From Clostridia bacterium (GTDB lineage Bacteria > Bacillota > Clostridia > Christensenellales > Aristaeellaceae), in the NCBI GenBank assembly GCA_017431365.1, contig JAFRLF010000150.1, forward strand, positions 1-45,236: a DNA stretch of 45,236 bases. Direction: 5' to 3'. The position numbers and the translations under genes are program-made. Below are positions 6,286 through 15,005 of this stretch, one piece after another; the first letter of the stretch is position 1; each line of letters begins with the position of its first letter. A model generated the notes under the pieces. That model was given only the letters and a program-made list of their open reading frames with translations, did no database searches and was not told where the DNA came from.

Positions 6286-8442
6286 TTGAGAAAGTTTAAG
6301 AACCTGGTCATCGGCGGCATAGAGAGCAAGATCGTCAACCTGATCCTGATCGCCATCATCCTGCTCACCGTTGGCTCTGCGGGGATCAGCGTCACGCGCG
6401 ATCATCTGCTGACCCGGCTGTCCCAGGAGACCAACGCCCGCCAGCAGCAGGCTATCACCGAGGTCACGGAAGGCGTTCTGGATTCGGTCGTCCGGACGAA
6501 CATGCAGCAGGTTACTGGGCGGGACGCCCGGCTGACCGACGACATGTTTAAAGACCTCAAGACCCGCGTGGTCATGATGGGCGACTACGCCCAAAAGCTC
6601 TTTGAGCATCCGGAGGACTACCCCCTTCACAGCTTCGCCGAACCGGACGCCGCGCTGGACGGCCAGCTCAGCGCCCAGGTGCTCTACGCGCCGGGCGTGG
6701 ACAAGGCCGCGCTGTCAGAGCGGTTGGGGCTTTTAGCCAACCTTTCAGAGCTGATGCTCGCGCTCTGCGACGCGTTTGGTGCGGAAAACGTCTTCGTGGC
6801 CGTGCCGGAGGGCGCCGTCCTGATCGCCAACAACATATCCGCCAGCTGGGTCGGCGAGGACGGGGAGCCCATTCCCTTTAATCCCCTCGGCTCGTACTGG
6901 TATGACCAGGCCGTCGAGGCGGGCGAGCTGGTCTTTTCGGACATTCAGACAGATACGGCTACCGGTGAAATCTGCGTGACATGCGTCATGCCGATCTACG
7001 CCCGCGGAGAGCTTCAGGCCGTCGTCGGGGCGGATCTGTTCCTCGACGTGATGGAGTCCACGGCTAAGAAGACCAGCTACGACGGCGGTATGCTGGTGGT
7101 CGTCAATCAGAACGGACACGCGGTGGTTTCTTCCTTTGATGAAGGACTGCTCGCGGTCAGACCGTCCGGAGAGGCGGCTGACCTGCGAGAATCTGAAAAC
7201 GAAGTGCTCGCAGCCCTGACGCGCGACGCGCTCGAAGGCTCCACAGATGTCAGGCTTTTGACCCTTGATGGCAAAGAGTATTACGCCATGGGTTCGCCGG
7301 TGTCCACCGTGGGCTGGACGCTGATCACCATGTACGACAAATCGAAGCTGGACGCGCCCATCGAGACGCTTCAGCAGAATTACGACGCGATTGCCTCGGA
7401 GACCGCCGCGGATTACCTGGAGAAGAACGCCAGCTACAGGAACTGGGGCATTGCCATCCTGCTGTTGTTCGTCGTGCTGCTGGGCGGCGCTGCGATCATG
7501 CTGGGCAAGCGGATCGTCCGCCCCCTGAACACCATGATTGAGCGGATTGCCGAGCTGGATGCGGAGAAACCTCAGTTCATGATGGAGGACGTCTATCGCA
7601 CGAAGGACGAGATCGAGGCTCTGGCGGAGTCGTTCGCCGAACTGTCGAAGCAGACCGTGAACTACGTCAGCGAAGTACAGCGGGTTACGGCCGAAAAGGA
7701 GCGCATCAGCACCGAGCTGCAGATGGCGAACCAGATCCAGGAGAGCATGCTGCCCAGCCTGTTCCCGGCCTTCCCTGACCGGAAGGAGTTCGACATCTAC
7801 GCGACGATGGAGCCCGCCAAGGAAGTGGGCGGCGACTTCTACGACTTCTTCCTGATCGACGACGACCATCTGTGCATGGTCATGGCGGACGTCAGCGGCA
7901 AGGGCGTGCCAGCGGCGCTGTTCATGATGGCGTCCAAGATCATCATCCATAACTACGCCATGGTGCTGAATTCCTCCGCGGAGATTCTGGCCCGCACGAA
8001 CGAGGCGCTCTGCTCCAACAACAAGATGGAGATGTTCGTCACCGTGTGGCTGGGGATTTTGGAGATCAGCACGGGCAAGGTCTCCTGCGCGAACGCCGGG
8101 CACGAGTACCCCGCCCTGAAGCACGGCGAGCAGTTCGAGCTGCTGAAGGACAAGCACGGCTTCGTGCTGGGCGGCATGAACGGCCTGCGCTACAAGGAGT
8201 ACAGCATACAGCTCAGCCCGGGCGACAAGCTGTTCCTGTATACGGACGGCGTGCCCGAGGCCACCGACAACGAAGAAGAGCTCTTCGGCACGGACCGCAT
8301 GATAGAGGCCCTCAATAAGGGCGCCGCCGGCACGCCGGTGGACGTGCTGCACAGCGTGCACGGCGCGGTGGACGCCTTCGTGGGCACCGCTCAGCAGTTC
8401 GACGATTTGACGATGCTGTGCCTGGAGTACCGCGGAAAGTAA
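6286..8442 (+). CDS. Membrane sensor phosphatase: Cache-like ectodomain, HAMP, SpoIIE/PP2C
   Basis: 718 residues. A membrane segment (about 15-35), an extracellular sensory region of about 350 residues with a Cache-like look (GSYWYDQAVEAGELVFSDIQ, then AVVGADLFLDVM and YYAMGSPV.T.GWTL), a second membrane segment (about 386-406), a HAMP domain (RIVRPLNTMIERIAELD), a coiled linker (ERISTELQMANQIQESMLP) and a C-terminal PP2C domain of the SpoIIE/RsbU class with EVGGDFYDFF, MADVSGKGVPAAL and the C-terminal FDDLTML. Such enzymes dephosphorylate anti-sigma-antagonist or other phosphoserine proteins after sensing an outside signal. The start is TTG 6286, 11 bases after GAAAGGGG. No partner anti-sigma or STAS gene lies nearby, so the substrate is unknown. 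Monocistronic: own promoter before it, terminator after it. Confidence 0.92.
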   Translation: MRKFKNLVIGGIESKIVNLILIAIILLTVGSAGISVTRDHLLTRLSQETNARQQQAITEVTEGVLDSVVRTNMQQVTGRDARLTDDMFKDLKTRVVMMGDYAQKLFEHPEDYPLHSFAEPDAALDGQLSAQVLYAPGVDKAALSERLGLLANLSELMLALCDAFGAENVFVAVPEGAVLIANNISASWVGEDGEPIPFNPLGSYWYDQAVEAGELVFSDIQTDTATGEICVTCVMPIYARGELQAVVGADLFLDVMESTAKKTSYDGGMLVVVNQNGHAVVSSFDEGLLAVRPSGEAADLRESENEVLAALTRDALEGSTDVRLLTLDGKEYYAMGSPVSTVGWTLITMYDKSKLDAPIETLQQNYDAIASETAADYLEKNASYRNWGIAILLLFVVLLGGAAIMLGKRIVRPLNTMIERIAELDAEKPQFMMEDVYRTKDEIEALAESFAELSKQTVNYVSEVQRVTAEKERISTELQMANQIQESMLPSLFPAFPDRKEFDIYATMEPAKEVGGDFYDFFLIDDDHLCMVMADVSGKGVPAALFMMASKIIIHNYAMVLNSSAEILARTNEALCSNNKMEMFVTVWLGILEISTGKVSCANAGHEYPALKHGEQFELLKDKHGFVLGGMNGLRYKEYSIQLSPGDKLFLYTDGVPEATDNEEELFGTDRMIEALNKGAAGTPVDVLHSVHGAVDAFVGTAQQFDDLTMLCLEYRGK

Positions 8443-8462
8443 AGGCATATCTTCTGAAGCAT

Positions 8463-8510
8463 AAAAAGACATTCTGAAATCGGGAATCCGAAATCAGAAT
8501 GTCTTTGTCT
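8463..8510. terminator. Bidirectional terminator between convergent transcripts
   Basis: An 11-base perfect stem (8467-8477 with 8494-8504) with an inner four-base stem (TCGG/CCGA) and A-rich and T-rich flanks on opposite sides. It ends the phosphatase transcript on the plus strand and the seven-gene TetR operon on the minus strand. Confidence 0.85.
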
Positions 8511-8556
8511 ATATGGGCCTTAACCTGTCTGTCGAAAAGGACGGGTGAATAGGTCG

Positions 8557-9333
8557 TCAGGCTGCGGTCAGAGAGTCTGCCTCCGGGAGGGCTGACACCG
8601 TCAGACTGCCCGTAAGGGCGAACGTCAGTCCCAGGCCGATCGCGGCCGCTAACAGGATACCCAGAATAGAGATCAGCCTTTTTCTGCGCTCAGCCCTGTG
8701 CGCCAGAAGGGTGTGCGTCTGCGCCCCGATGAACACCCAGGCCGCGGCGATCAGCAGAGCCTCCAGAAGGACCTGCGGGATCGCCTTGTCGTAGTTGATG
8801 AAGGCGAAGGGCACCCGATAAAACAGATAGTCCGGGTATCTGTTCCGCGTGAACACCCACAGACCGGCCCCCGCCGTCAGGACGGAGACGCACCAGCCGG
8901 CGCGGCGCGCGCCCTGACTCCTGACGCCCTTCAGCATGGCGGGGACGTGCAGCCCCAGGTGCAGCCCCATCAGCACGAAGCACCAGTGAGACAGCGTCAG
9001 GTGAAGTCTGCGGCCCAGGGAGGCGCGCATAAACTCACTCAGGAAGGGCACAGCGTGCACGCTCATGTTGACGCCGCACAGCGCCGTTAGGATGAAGCAG
9101 ATCATAAGCGCCGCGTTGATCAGCGTCTGAGCGGCGCGCAGCGGCGTATACCTGCCCTTAAACAGCGCGGCGTACCATTTCCGGTTCAGAATCTGGTGCA
9201 GGATCATCAGCGCGGTCATGCCGATGCCCAGCCACTCGTGCCATGCCTCGCCCGTCACCTGATACGACATCATCAGCAGAAGCCCGACGCTCAGCAGAAT
9301 GTCGACGACCTGCCTTGTCCGTTTTTCAGGCAT
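8557..9333 (-). CDS. DUF4405 integral membrane protein
   Basis: A 258-residue membrane protein. The N terminus (VDILLSVGLLLMMSYQVTGE, then AWHEWLGIGM..LMILHQILNRKWY and LFKGRYTPLR) is the DUF4405 pattern, with a paired histidine signature in the next helices (RRLHLTLSHWCFVLMGLHLG). Four or more membrane helices in the first 150 residues are followed by a less conserved part with two more. DUF4405 resembles b-type cytochrome four-helix bundles, and the histidines inside the helices could bind haem, but this is inference. Last gene of the seven-gene operon, 14 bases after the flavodoxin gene, with a GAGGAG site. The exported flavodoxin next to it suggests that the two exchange electrons across the membrane. 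Confidence 0.82.
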   Translation of the reverse strand: MPEKRTRQVVDILLSVGLLLMMSYQVTGEAWHEWLGIGMTALMILHQILNRKWYAALFKGRYTPLRAAQTLINAALMICFILTALCGVNMSVHAVPFLSEFMRASLGRRLHLTLSHWCFVLMGLHLGLHVPAMLKGVRSQGARRAGWCVSVLTAGAGLWVFTRNRYPDYLFYRVPFAFINYDKAIPQVLLEALLIAAAWVFIGAQTHTLLAHRAERRKRLISILGILLAAAIGLGLTFALTGSLTVSALPEADSLTAA

Positions 9334-9347
9334 AGCTCAGTCACTCC

Positions 9348-9926
9348 TCAGGGCTCGATATTCAGGGACGCGGCCCAGTCGGTCAGCTCGTCCACCGTCG
9401 TGCGGGCGGAGAAGCGCTTGCCCTCAAGCCACGCGCCCGCGCCGGCCTGCTGCTCCAGATGGTTCATGCTGTTGCCCAGTCCGCTGCCGCCGGAGGTGAA
9501 AAACACCGCCATGGTCTTGTCCGTCAGGTCGACGCTCTCCACAAAAGTAGATACGATGCGCGGCACGTCGCCCCACCAGATGGGGTAACCGATGAAGACC
9601 GTGTCGTAGCCCGTCAGGTCAGGCAGCTCGCCCGCAATGGCGGGACGGCAGGCGGGGTCGTCGGTCTCCTGAGAGGTGCGGCTGCTGCGGTCGTTGTAAT
9701 CGAGGTCGGCGTCGGTATAGGGCTGTTCGGGAACGATCTCATACAGGTCGGCATTCAGGCCTTCAGCCAGTTTTTCCGCGACGCCTTTCGTGGTGCCTGT
9801 CGCGGAGAAGTATACGACCAGGATGTGGCTGGAGGGCGTCGCGGCGTCTTCGGCCAGGGCCGGGATACAGGAAACGCAGGATACGATCAGTGTCAGAGCG
9901 GTTAGAAGCGCGGTCAGCTTTTTCAT
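9348..9926 (-). CDS. Exported flavodoxin (possible lipoprotein)
   Basis: 192 residues. A signal peptide (MKKLTALLTALTLIVSCVSC) is followed by a flavodoxin fold: the FMN phosphate loop YFSATGTTKGVAEKLA, a second loop IGYPIWWGDVPR and the third strand AVFFTSGGSGLGNS. The sequence IVSC at about 14-17 fits a lipobox, so it may be tethered to the membrane; otherwise cleavage after PALA is likely. Most flavodoxins are cytoplasmic, but secreted versions of this short-chain class occur in anaerobic Bacillota. The start is ATG 9926, chosen for the signal peptide and an AAGGAGA site just before it; the frame is open further upstream but overlaps the permease gene. Stands 17 bases after the permease gene and 14 before the DUF4405 gene. 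Confidence 0.88.
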   Translation of the reverse strand: MKKLTALLTALTLIVSCVSCIPALAEDAATPSSHILVVYFSATGTTKGVAEKLAEGLNADLYEIVPEQPYTDADLDYNDRSSRTSQETDDPACRPAIAGELPDLTGYDTVFIGYPIWWGDVPRIVSTFVESVDLTDKTMAVFFTSGGSGLGNSMNHLEQQAGAGAWLEGKRFSARTTVDELTDWAASLNIEP

Positions 9927-9943
9927 GGGTGAAATCTCCTTTC

Positions 9944-10852
9944 TCATAATAGCATGTCGACGATCAGGCCTGTACACAGTGAAAATACCATGACGAAACC
10001 CAGATAGAGGATAAACCGTTTCCATCCCAGGACGATTTTCATCGCGCCGAGGTTCGTGATTTTTGTGGCCGGGCCGGTCAGCATGAAGGCCGCCGCGCTG
10101 CCCATGCTCATGCCGTCCGCCAGCCATTCGTTGAGCAGCGGTATCGTACCGCCGCCGCACATGTAAACGGGCACGCCGATGGTCGCGGCCATCAGGACGC
10201 CGAAGCCGTTGTTCCGGCCGAACAGGCCGCTGACGAAGCCGTCCGGCACGTGGATCTGATAGAGCGCCGTCAAAAGGATCCCCAGGGCGAACATGGGGCC
10301 TGTGGCTTTGACGTTCCGCCAGACGTTCTTCAGAAACCGGAGCAGCAGATTCGGGTCGGTGTCCCGGCTCTTCCCTTCATGAAACCCGGTGAAGTCAAAG
10401 AAACTTTTATCCTTCCCGCTGTAAAACAGGTGGATGAGCCACCCCGCCGCGCATCCGCACAGGAAGCAGCTGGCGCAGCGGATGACGAGCGCCGTCTGAC
10501 CCAGCGCGCCGCTGTAGAAAATCAGCTGAGGGTTTAAAAGGATGCTGCTCATCATGAATGCGGCCAGGTAATCGTCTTTGACGCCCTGTTCTGAAAACGA
10601 TGCGGCTATGGGGATCGTACCGTACATGCACAGCGGCGAGGCAATGCCTAAAAGACTTGCGGGCACCACGCCCAACCAGCCCATCTTCCGCCGCCCGATC
10701 CGGGAGAACGCGCTGTGGATGTACTTTTTCCCGAACACCGATACGGCGCTGCCCAGCGCGATGCCCAGAGCCCAGTACGGTGCGATCTGCCGGATCTGGA
10801 TGTCCAGATAATACCAGAGATAGACGGCTTCTCTCTGAATCCAATCCCACAT
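9944..10852 (-). CDS. ArsP/DUF318-type permease
   Basis: A 302-residue membrane protein with about eight helices. It shows both halves of the ArsP_1 permease family: SPLCMYGTIPIAASF in the first half and the repeat-like VYMCGGGTIPLLNEWL in the second, with SSILLNPQLI and FMLTGPATKITNL following each. Characterised relatives export trivalent organoarsenicals (ArsP) or have unknown substrates. The paired cysteine-containing motifs lie at the membrane centre and could bind a soft metal or arsenical; that is inference. The start is 3 bases after the DUF362 stop, so translation is probably coupled. Substrate unknown. Confidence 0.85.
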   Translation of the reverse strand: MWDWIQREAVYLWYYLDIQIRQIAPYWALGIALGSAVSVFGKKYIHSAFSRIGRRKMGWLGVVPASLLGIASPLCMYGTIPIAASFSEQGVKDDYLAAFMMSSILLNPQLIFYSGALGQTALVIRCASCFLCGCAAGWLIHLFYSGKDKSFFDFTGFHEGKSRDTDPNLLLRFLKNVWRNVKATGPMFALGILLTALYQIHVPDGFVSGLFGRNNGFGVLMAATIGVPVYMCGGGTIPLLNEWLADGMSMGSAAAFMLTGPATKITNLGAMKIVLGWKRFILYLGFVMVFSLCTGLIVDMLL

Positions 10853-10855
10853 CGT

Positions 10856-11848
10856 CTATTCTCCGATGACGACCAGGCGGTAGTTCCGGCTGCCCAGACC
10901 GTTCCGTTCGCCGACGTCCAGCGTATAAAGCCCGTTCTGGCGCTCGATGCGGCGGCGAAGGCTTTCGCTGTCGGGCATGGCGTAAACCAGATCGATGGCG
11001 GCCTGGTCGATGGCCAGCGGATCGGTGGAGGCCAGGATGCCGATGTCGTGCATATCGGGTTCGGCGGGGCTGCCGTCGCAGTCGCAGTCCACGGACAGGC
11101 GGTTCATGACGCTGATGTAGACGATATTGTCGCCCATATATGCGTCCACGCCCTTAGCCGCGTCAGCCATGGCTTCCAGGAAGGGATCCTGTTCGCCCCA
11201 GATGCCGCCGCTGGTCTTTGTGCCGCCGGAATGGATCCACACCTTGCCCATGGCGGAGCCGAAGCCGATGGAGATGTTCTTGATCGCGCCGCCGAAGCCC
11301 GCCATGGCGTGGCCCTTGAAGTGAGTCAGGACCAGGAAGGCGTCGTAATCGTTGAAGTGATCGCCCACGTAGTCCACGCTGATGCGCACGCCGCCCTCGA
11401 TCGGGATCTCCATGCTGCCTTCCTCGTCCAGGATGTCCAGTTCTGCCACGTCCAGAAGGCCGTTGTCCTTCGCCTGCTGCCGGTGCATGGCCGTCGAGGA
11501 ACGGCTCCCGCCGTAGGCGGTGTTGCACTCCACGATGGTGCCGTTCACCAGGTGAACGAGTTCGGTGATCAGCTCGGGCCGCAGGTAATTGCTGCGTTCG
11601 CTCTCGCCGGTGGACATCTTGACGCCGACCCGGCCGGTGAGGTCCACGCCCAGCGCCTGATACGCCTCGACGAGACTTTCGGGTGAAATATCGCTGATGA
11701 AGTACACGACGGGCGCGGACTCGTCCTCCGTGCAGTGGGGGAGAGCGCTTGTGTCAAGGCTGACGCCGCCGTTTGTCACGAGCGGGTACGCCAGCGCGGA
11801 CGAACAGAGCAGACAGAGCGCGAGCGCCGCTGAAAGCCATTTTTTCAT
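10856..11848 (-). CDS. Exported DUF362-domain protein
   Basis: 330 residues. A clear signal peptide (MKKWLSAALALCLLCSSALA) precedes a DUF362 domain: VGVKMSTGE near 75, FLVLTHFKGHAMAGFGGAIK near 187, and the C-terminal CDCDGSPAEPDMHDIGILAS followed by DPLAIDQAAIDLVY. DUF362 proteins are often fused to ferredoxin domains and are thought to act with iron-sulphur or redox systems. This one has no 4Fe-4S motif but keeps a tight Cys-Asp-Cys-Asp site. Export is notable because many family members look cytoplasmic. A GGAGGATC site precedes the ATG, and the gene lies 26 bases after the MATE gene. Role in the operon is unknown. Confidence 0.85.
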   Translation of the reverse strand: MKKWLSAALALCLLCSSALAYPLVTNGGVSLDTSALPHCTEDESAPVVYFISDISPESLVEAYQALGVDLTGRVGVKMSTGESERSNYLRPELITELVHLVNGTIVECNTAYGGSRSSTAMHRQQAKDNGLLDVAELDILDEEGSMEIPIEGGVRISVDYVGDHFNDYDAFLVLTHFKGHAMAGFGGAIKNISIGFGSAMGKVWIHSGGTKTSGGIWGEQDPFLEAMADAAKGVDAYMGDNIVYISVMNRLSVDCDCDGSPAEPDMHDIGILASTDPLAIDQAAIDLVYAMPDSESLRRRIERQNGLYTLDVGERNGLGSRNYRLVVIGE

Positions 11849-11874
11849 GTTTTGATCCTCCTTCAGAATGTTTC

Positions 11875-13263
11875 TTAAATAATTCTGTTTTCACGCCATT
11901 TGCCGCTTTGGAACCGCGAGATGTCAAGCGCGGCCTTGACGCACCAGTCCAGCACCATCGCAAGCGCTATGCCGATCACGCCCAACCCCAGCCACTTGGC
12001 CAGCAGGAACGAGAGAAACGTGCGGCAAACCACCGTGGCGAAGATGGAGGCCCACATGGTGAATCTGACGTCGCCCGCGGCCCGCAGACCTGACGACAAC
12101 GGACCGGAGAACGGCTGAACCAGGGCCGAAAACAGATTGTGTATCGCGACGATGATCAGAATCAGCCGCTTGGTCTCCGGGGTCAGATCGTACAGGGGCA
12201 ACAAGAGCGGCGTCAGGAGCATGACCATCGCGTTCCACACGATGGCGAGGCACAGCGACAGGCGGGTCAGCTTGCGCATGTAATAGTCCGCCGCTTTCGG
12301 GTCGTTCGCGCCCATGCACTGCCCGATGACCGTGATGAACACGGTTCCCAGGGACATGCTCATGCACGCGGCCAGCGACCAGAAGGTCTGACCGGTGGTG
12401 TTCGCCGCGATCTGCGAGGTGCCAAACGTCGCTACCAGCATGCCCAGCACGACCTTGGCCGCCTGAAACAGCGTGTTTTCAATGGAATTTGGGATGGCGA
12501 TGCCCAGTATGCGCTTGGCCATGGGCACGTCGAGCCTTAGAACGTACTTGAGCCGGATCCGGATCTGGCCCGGCTTTCGCTCTCCGGCGCACAGCCAGGT
12601 CATGACGGCGGCGGCGACGTACCAGGAAATGGTCGTCGGCCAGGCCACGCCCGCCGCGCCGGCCTTCAGGGCGAATATGCCGACGGCGTTGCCGGCGACG
12701 TTGACGAGATTCGCCAGCAGTGACACCCACATGGTCGTCTTCGTCTCGCCCATGGAGCGGTAGACCGCCGCGCCCGCGTTGTACACTGCGTTTGCCGGAA
12801 AGGATAGCGTGACGATCCACATGTACGTCTGACAGGCGGACATCGTCGCCGGCTCCGTTTCGGGGTACATGGCCCGCAGAAGTCCGGATCCGAACAGGAG
12901 CATCAGCCCCATGCAGGCGAGGGAGAGCACCCCGGCGGTGTGGAAGATCTGCGACGCCGCCAGTTCGGCGTTTTCCCGGCTTTTGCTGCCGATGTACTGA
13001 CTCACCACCACCGCTCCGCCGGCGGATATGGCGGTGAACAGGTAGATGAAAATGGTGTATACCATGGTGTCCAGTCCGACGCCCGCGACGACGGCTTCTC
13101 CGGCATAGCTGACCATCATGGTGTCGGCCAGGCCGACGACCATCTGCAGCACCTGTTCGATGATCAGTGGGACGATCATCGCCTTCAGCGCCGCGTTGGA
13201 AAAGGCCTGCCAGTCCCGCGGCAGGGTTTTCCGGGGCTCGATCCATCGGCTGATTCCCTGCAT
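11875..13263 (-). CDS. MATE-family multidrug/cation exporter
   Basis: 462 residues with twelve predicted helices. The MATE signature is visible near the N terminus (PLIIEQVLQMVVGLADTMMVSYAGEAVVAGV) and in the second half (FQAAKVVLGMLVATFGTSQIAAN, then CMGANDPKAADYY). Family proteins export cationic drugs, or flavins and other metabolites, against Na+ or H+. It starts 14 bases after the aldo/keto reductase gene with only a weak ribosome site (GCGGGG). Being co-transcribed with TetR and a reductase suggests export or detoxification of a redox-active or toxic organic compound. Substrate cannot be read from sequence. Confidence 0.93.
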   Translation of the reverse strand: MQGISRWIEPRKTLPRDWQAFSNAALKAMIVPLIIEQVLQMVVGLADTMMVSYAGEAVVAGVGLDTMVYTIFIYLFTAISAGGAVVVSQYIGSKSRENAELAASQIFHTAGVLSLACMGLMLLFGSGLLRAMYPETEPATMSACQTYMWIVTLSFPANAVYNAGAAVYRSMGETKTTMWVSLLANLVNVAGNAVGIFALKAGAAGVAWPTTISWYVAAAVMTWLCAGERKPGQIRIRLKYVLRLDVPMAKRILGIAIPNSIENTLFQAAKVVLGMLVATFGTSQIAANTTGQTFWSLAACMSMSLGTVFITVIGQCMGANDPKAADYYMRKLTRLSLCLAIVWNAMVMLLTPLLLPLYDLTPETKRLILIIVAIHNLFSALVQPFSGPLSSGLRAAGDVRFTMWASIFATVVCRTFLSFLLAKWLGLGVIGIALAMVLDWCVKAALDISRFQSGKWRENRII

Positions 13264-13277
13264 GTCCGCTACCCCGC

Positions 13278-14318
13278 TTATTTAATGGCCTGATTGCCCG
13301 TGGACCAGACGTGCTTTTCCCCGGCGTTTTCCGGTCTGTTCTGCGCCATGACGCCGGCCAGCGGATGCGGCGTGTACAGCGCCTCGAGATACGCGATTTC
13401 CTCGCCGCTCAGGTCAAGGTCCGTCGCGCCGACAGCGCCGTCCACGTGGCGCAGCTTCGTCGCGCCGACGACGGGGGCGGCGACCTTCGTAAGCAGCCAG
13501 GCCAGGGAGATCTCCGACATCGATACGCCGCGCCTGTCGGCGATCTCCGCCACACGGTCGATGATGAGGCTGTCCTCCTGGGCGGTCGCGTCGTACTTGA
13601 AGCGGGCGTAAGCGTCCTTTTCAAGCCGCTCGGAGGTCTCGCCGGGCTTGCGGGAAAGCCTGCCCGCGGCCAGGGCGCTGTAAGGCGTCATCGCGATGCC
13701 CTCTTCGCGGCAATAGGGCGCCATTTCGCGCTCCTCCTCGCGGAAGATCAGGTTGTAGTGTCCCTGGACGGATATGAACTTGGGAAAGCCCTCCCTTTCC
13801 GCCAGAGCGTTCGCCTTGGCCAACTGCCAGGCGAAACAGTTTGATATGCCGATATACCGCGCCTTGCCCGCCTGTACAATCCGGTTCAGGCCGTCCATGA
13901 TGTCTTCGATCGGGGTCTGCCAGTCCCACATGTGATATATGTACAGATCCAAATAGTCCATGCCGAGGTTCTGAAGGCTCCTGTCGATCATTTTCTCGAT
14001 GTGCCGCTGCCCCGTGACGCCGGCTTCGATTTCCTCACGGGTGCGGGGCAGGAATTTCGTGGCCACGACGACCTCGTCCCGCCGGGCAAAGTCTCTGAGC
14101 GCGCGGCCCAGATACTGCTCGCTGGTGCCGCTCTGATAGGCGATGGCCGTGTCGTAAAAATTGATGCCCGACTCCAGACCGTGCCTTATGATTTCGCGGG
14201 AATGTTCTTCGTCCAGCGTCCAGGCGTGCTGACCCTGGCCCGCGTCGCCGAAGCCCATGCACCCCATACATATGCGGGAGACGGTCAGGTCGGAATGGCC
14301 CAGCTTTGTGTACTTCAT
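13278..14318 (-). CDS. Aldo/keto reductase
   Basis: 346 residues. An AKR barrel beginning MKYTKLGHSDLTVSRICMGC. The catalytic set is visible: Asp and Tyr in FYDTAIAYQSGTSEQYLGRA, Lys in VVATKFLPRT, and His in DYLDLYIYHMWDW. The C-terminal NADPH-binding part includes APVVGATKLRHVDGAV. These enzymes reduce aldehydes and ketones with NADPH. The start overlaps the TetR stop in an ATGA, with a GGAGG site inside the TetR gene, so the two are translationally coupled. Within a TetR-MATE operon, reduction of a toxic carbonyl is a reasonable but unproven role. Confidence 0.93.
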   Translation of the reverse strand: MKYTKLGHSDLTVSRICMGCMGFGDAGQGQHAWTLDEEHSREIIRHGLESGINFYDTAIAYQSGTSEQYLGRALRDFARRDEVVVATKFLPRTREEIEAGVTGQRHIEKMIDRSLQNLGMDYLDLYIYHMWDWQTPIEDIMDGLNRIVQAGKARYIGISNCFAWQLAKANALAEREGFPKFISVQGHYNLIFREEEREMAPYCREEGIAMTPYSALAAGRLSRKPGETSERLEKDAYARFKYDATAQEDSLIIDRVAEIADRRGVSMSEISLAWLLTKVAAPVVGATKLRHVDGAVGATDLDLSGEEIAYLEALYTPHPLAGVMAQNRPENAGEKHVWSTGNQAIK

Positions 14319-14959
14319 GGCTTCAAAACCTCCTTCTCAGTATCCAGAAGCTTTTTAAGACAGCTGTATGTCAGATCATATGCTGACTGAAACACATAGG
14401 GGATACCTGCCAGCGCCATGGCTTCCTTCTGCTTTTCCGTCACGCTGGTGTAGGGATAGATGCCGTAAATAAAGGGAAAAAAGGCGTATAAAAACCGCTG
14501 CCGGGCCGCCTGATCCATTTCCGGGGCAAACTTTTCCAGCATGCGGGTGACCGCGTTCAGCGACGCGCCGAAGGCGACCTTGAACTCCGCCAGCCGCTCC
14601 GGACGCGACTGGGCCTCCATATCGAACAGGTTCATGGAAAGCAGCCGCAAAAGCCTGGGCCTGTCCGTCAGGGTGCGGGCCAGCACCGCGGCCAGTTCGT
14701 CGCGGGTCATATCGTCGCGCTGGGCAATCACTGCGTTCATGGCCCCGACCCAGAGTTCGTATTCCCGCGCAAGCAGGGCGAGGAAGATCTCTTCCTTCGT
14801 CTCGAAGTAGTTGTAGATGGACGTGCGGGTAAAACTTGTCGCCGCGCCGATCTCCTTGATGGTGATTTCCTTAAAGCTCATGGTTTCATAAAGCGCCGCG
14901 CAGGCGGAGATGATCTCCTCTCTCCGCGCAGCCGTGCGCGCCGGTGACCCTCTGGACAT
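14315..14959 (-). CDS. TetR-family transcriptional regulator
   Basis: 214 residues. The N-terminal TetR DNA-binding domain runs from residues 8 to 55 (ARREEIISACAALYETMSF, then KEITIKEIGAATSFTRTSIY, then NYFETKEEIFLALL). A ligand-binding helical domain fills the rest. ATG 14959 was chosen because a perfect AGGAGGG stands about 7 bases upstream; the reading frame continues far upstream only as an antisense shadow of argG. It heads the seven-gene minus-strand operon and very likely represses it: two TGACA..TGTCA palindromes overlap its promoter. Confidence 0.93.
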   Translation of the reverse strand: MSRGSPARTAARREEIISACAALYETMSFKEITIKEIGAATSFTRTSIYNYFETKEEIFLALLAREYELWVGAMNAVIAQRDDMTRDELAAVLARTLTDRPRLLRLLSMNLFDMEAQSRPERLAEFKVAFGASLNAVTRMLEKFAPEMDQAARQRFLYAFFPFIYGIYPYTSVTEKQKEAMALAGIPYVFQSAYDLTYSCLKKLLDTEKEVLKP

Positions 14960-14984
14960 GCAATATCCCTCCTGGAACATAAAC

Positions 14985-14997
14985 TGACACGGTGTCA
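14985..14997. promoter_or_regulatory. TetR operator 1 (palindrome)
   Basis: TGACACGGTGTCA is a perfect 6-base dyad around one central base. It lies downstream of the -10 element, where a bound repressor would block RNA polymerase. It shares its half-sites with operator 2. Confidence 0.7.
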
Positions 14998-15005
14998 ACA
15001 TAAAG

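Noticed and set aside
6745..8472. Open frame of 575 codons antisense to the SpoIIE-type phosphatase
   Set aside because: Shadow of the sense gene; no motif or ribosome site.
9927..10160. Extended start of the flavodoxin frame within the permease gene
   Set aside because: The signal peptide and AAGGAGA site set the start at 9926; the extension has no protein-like pattern.
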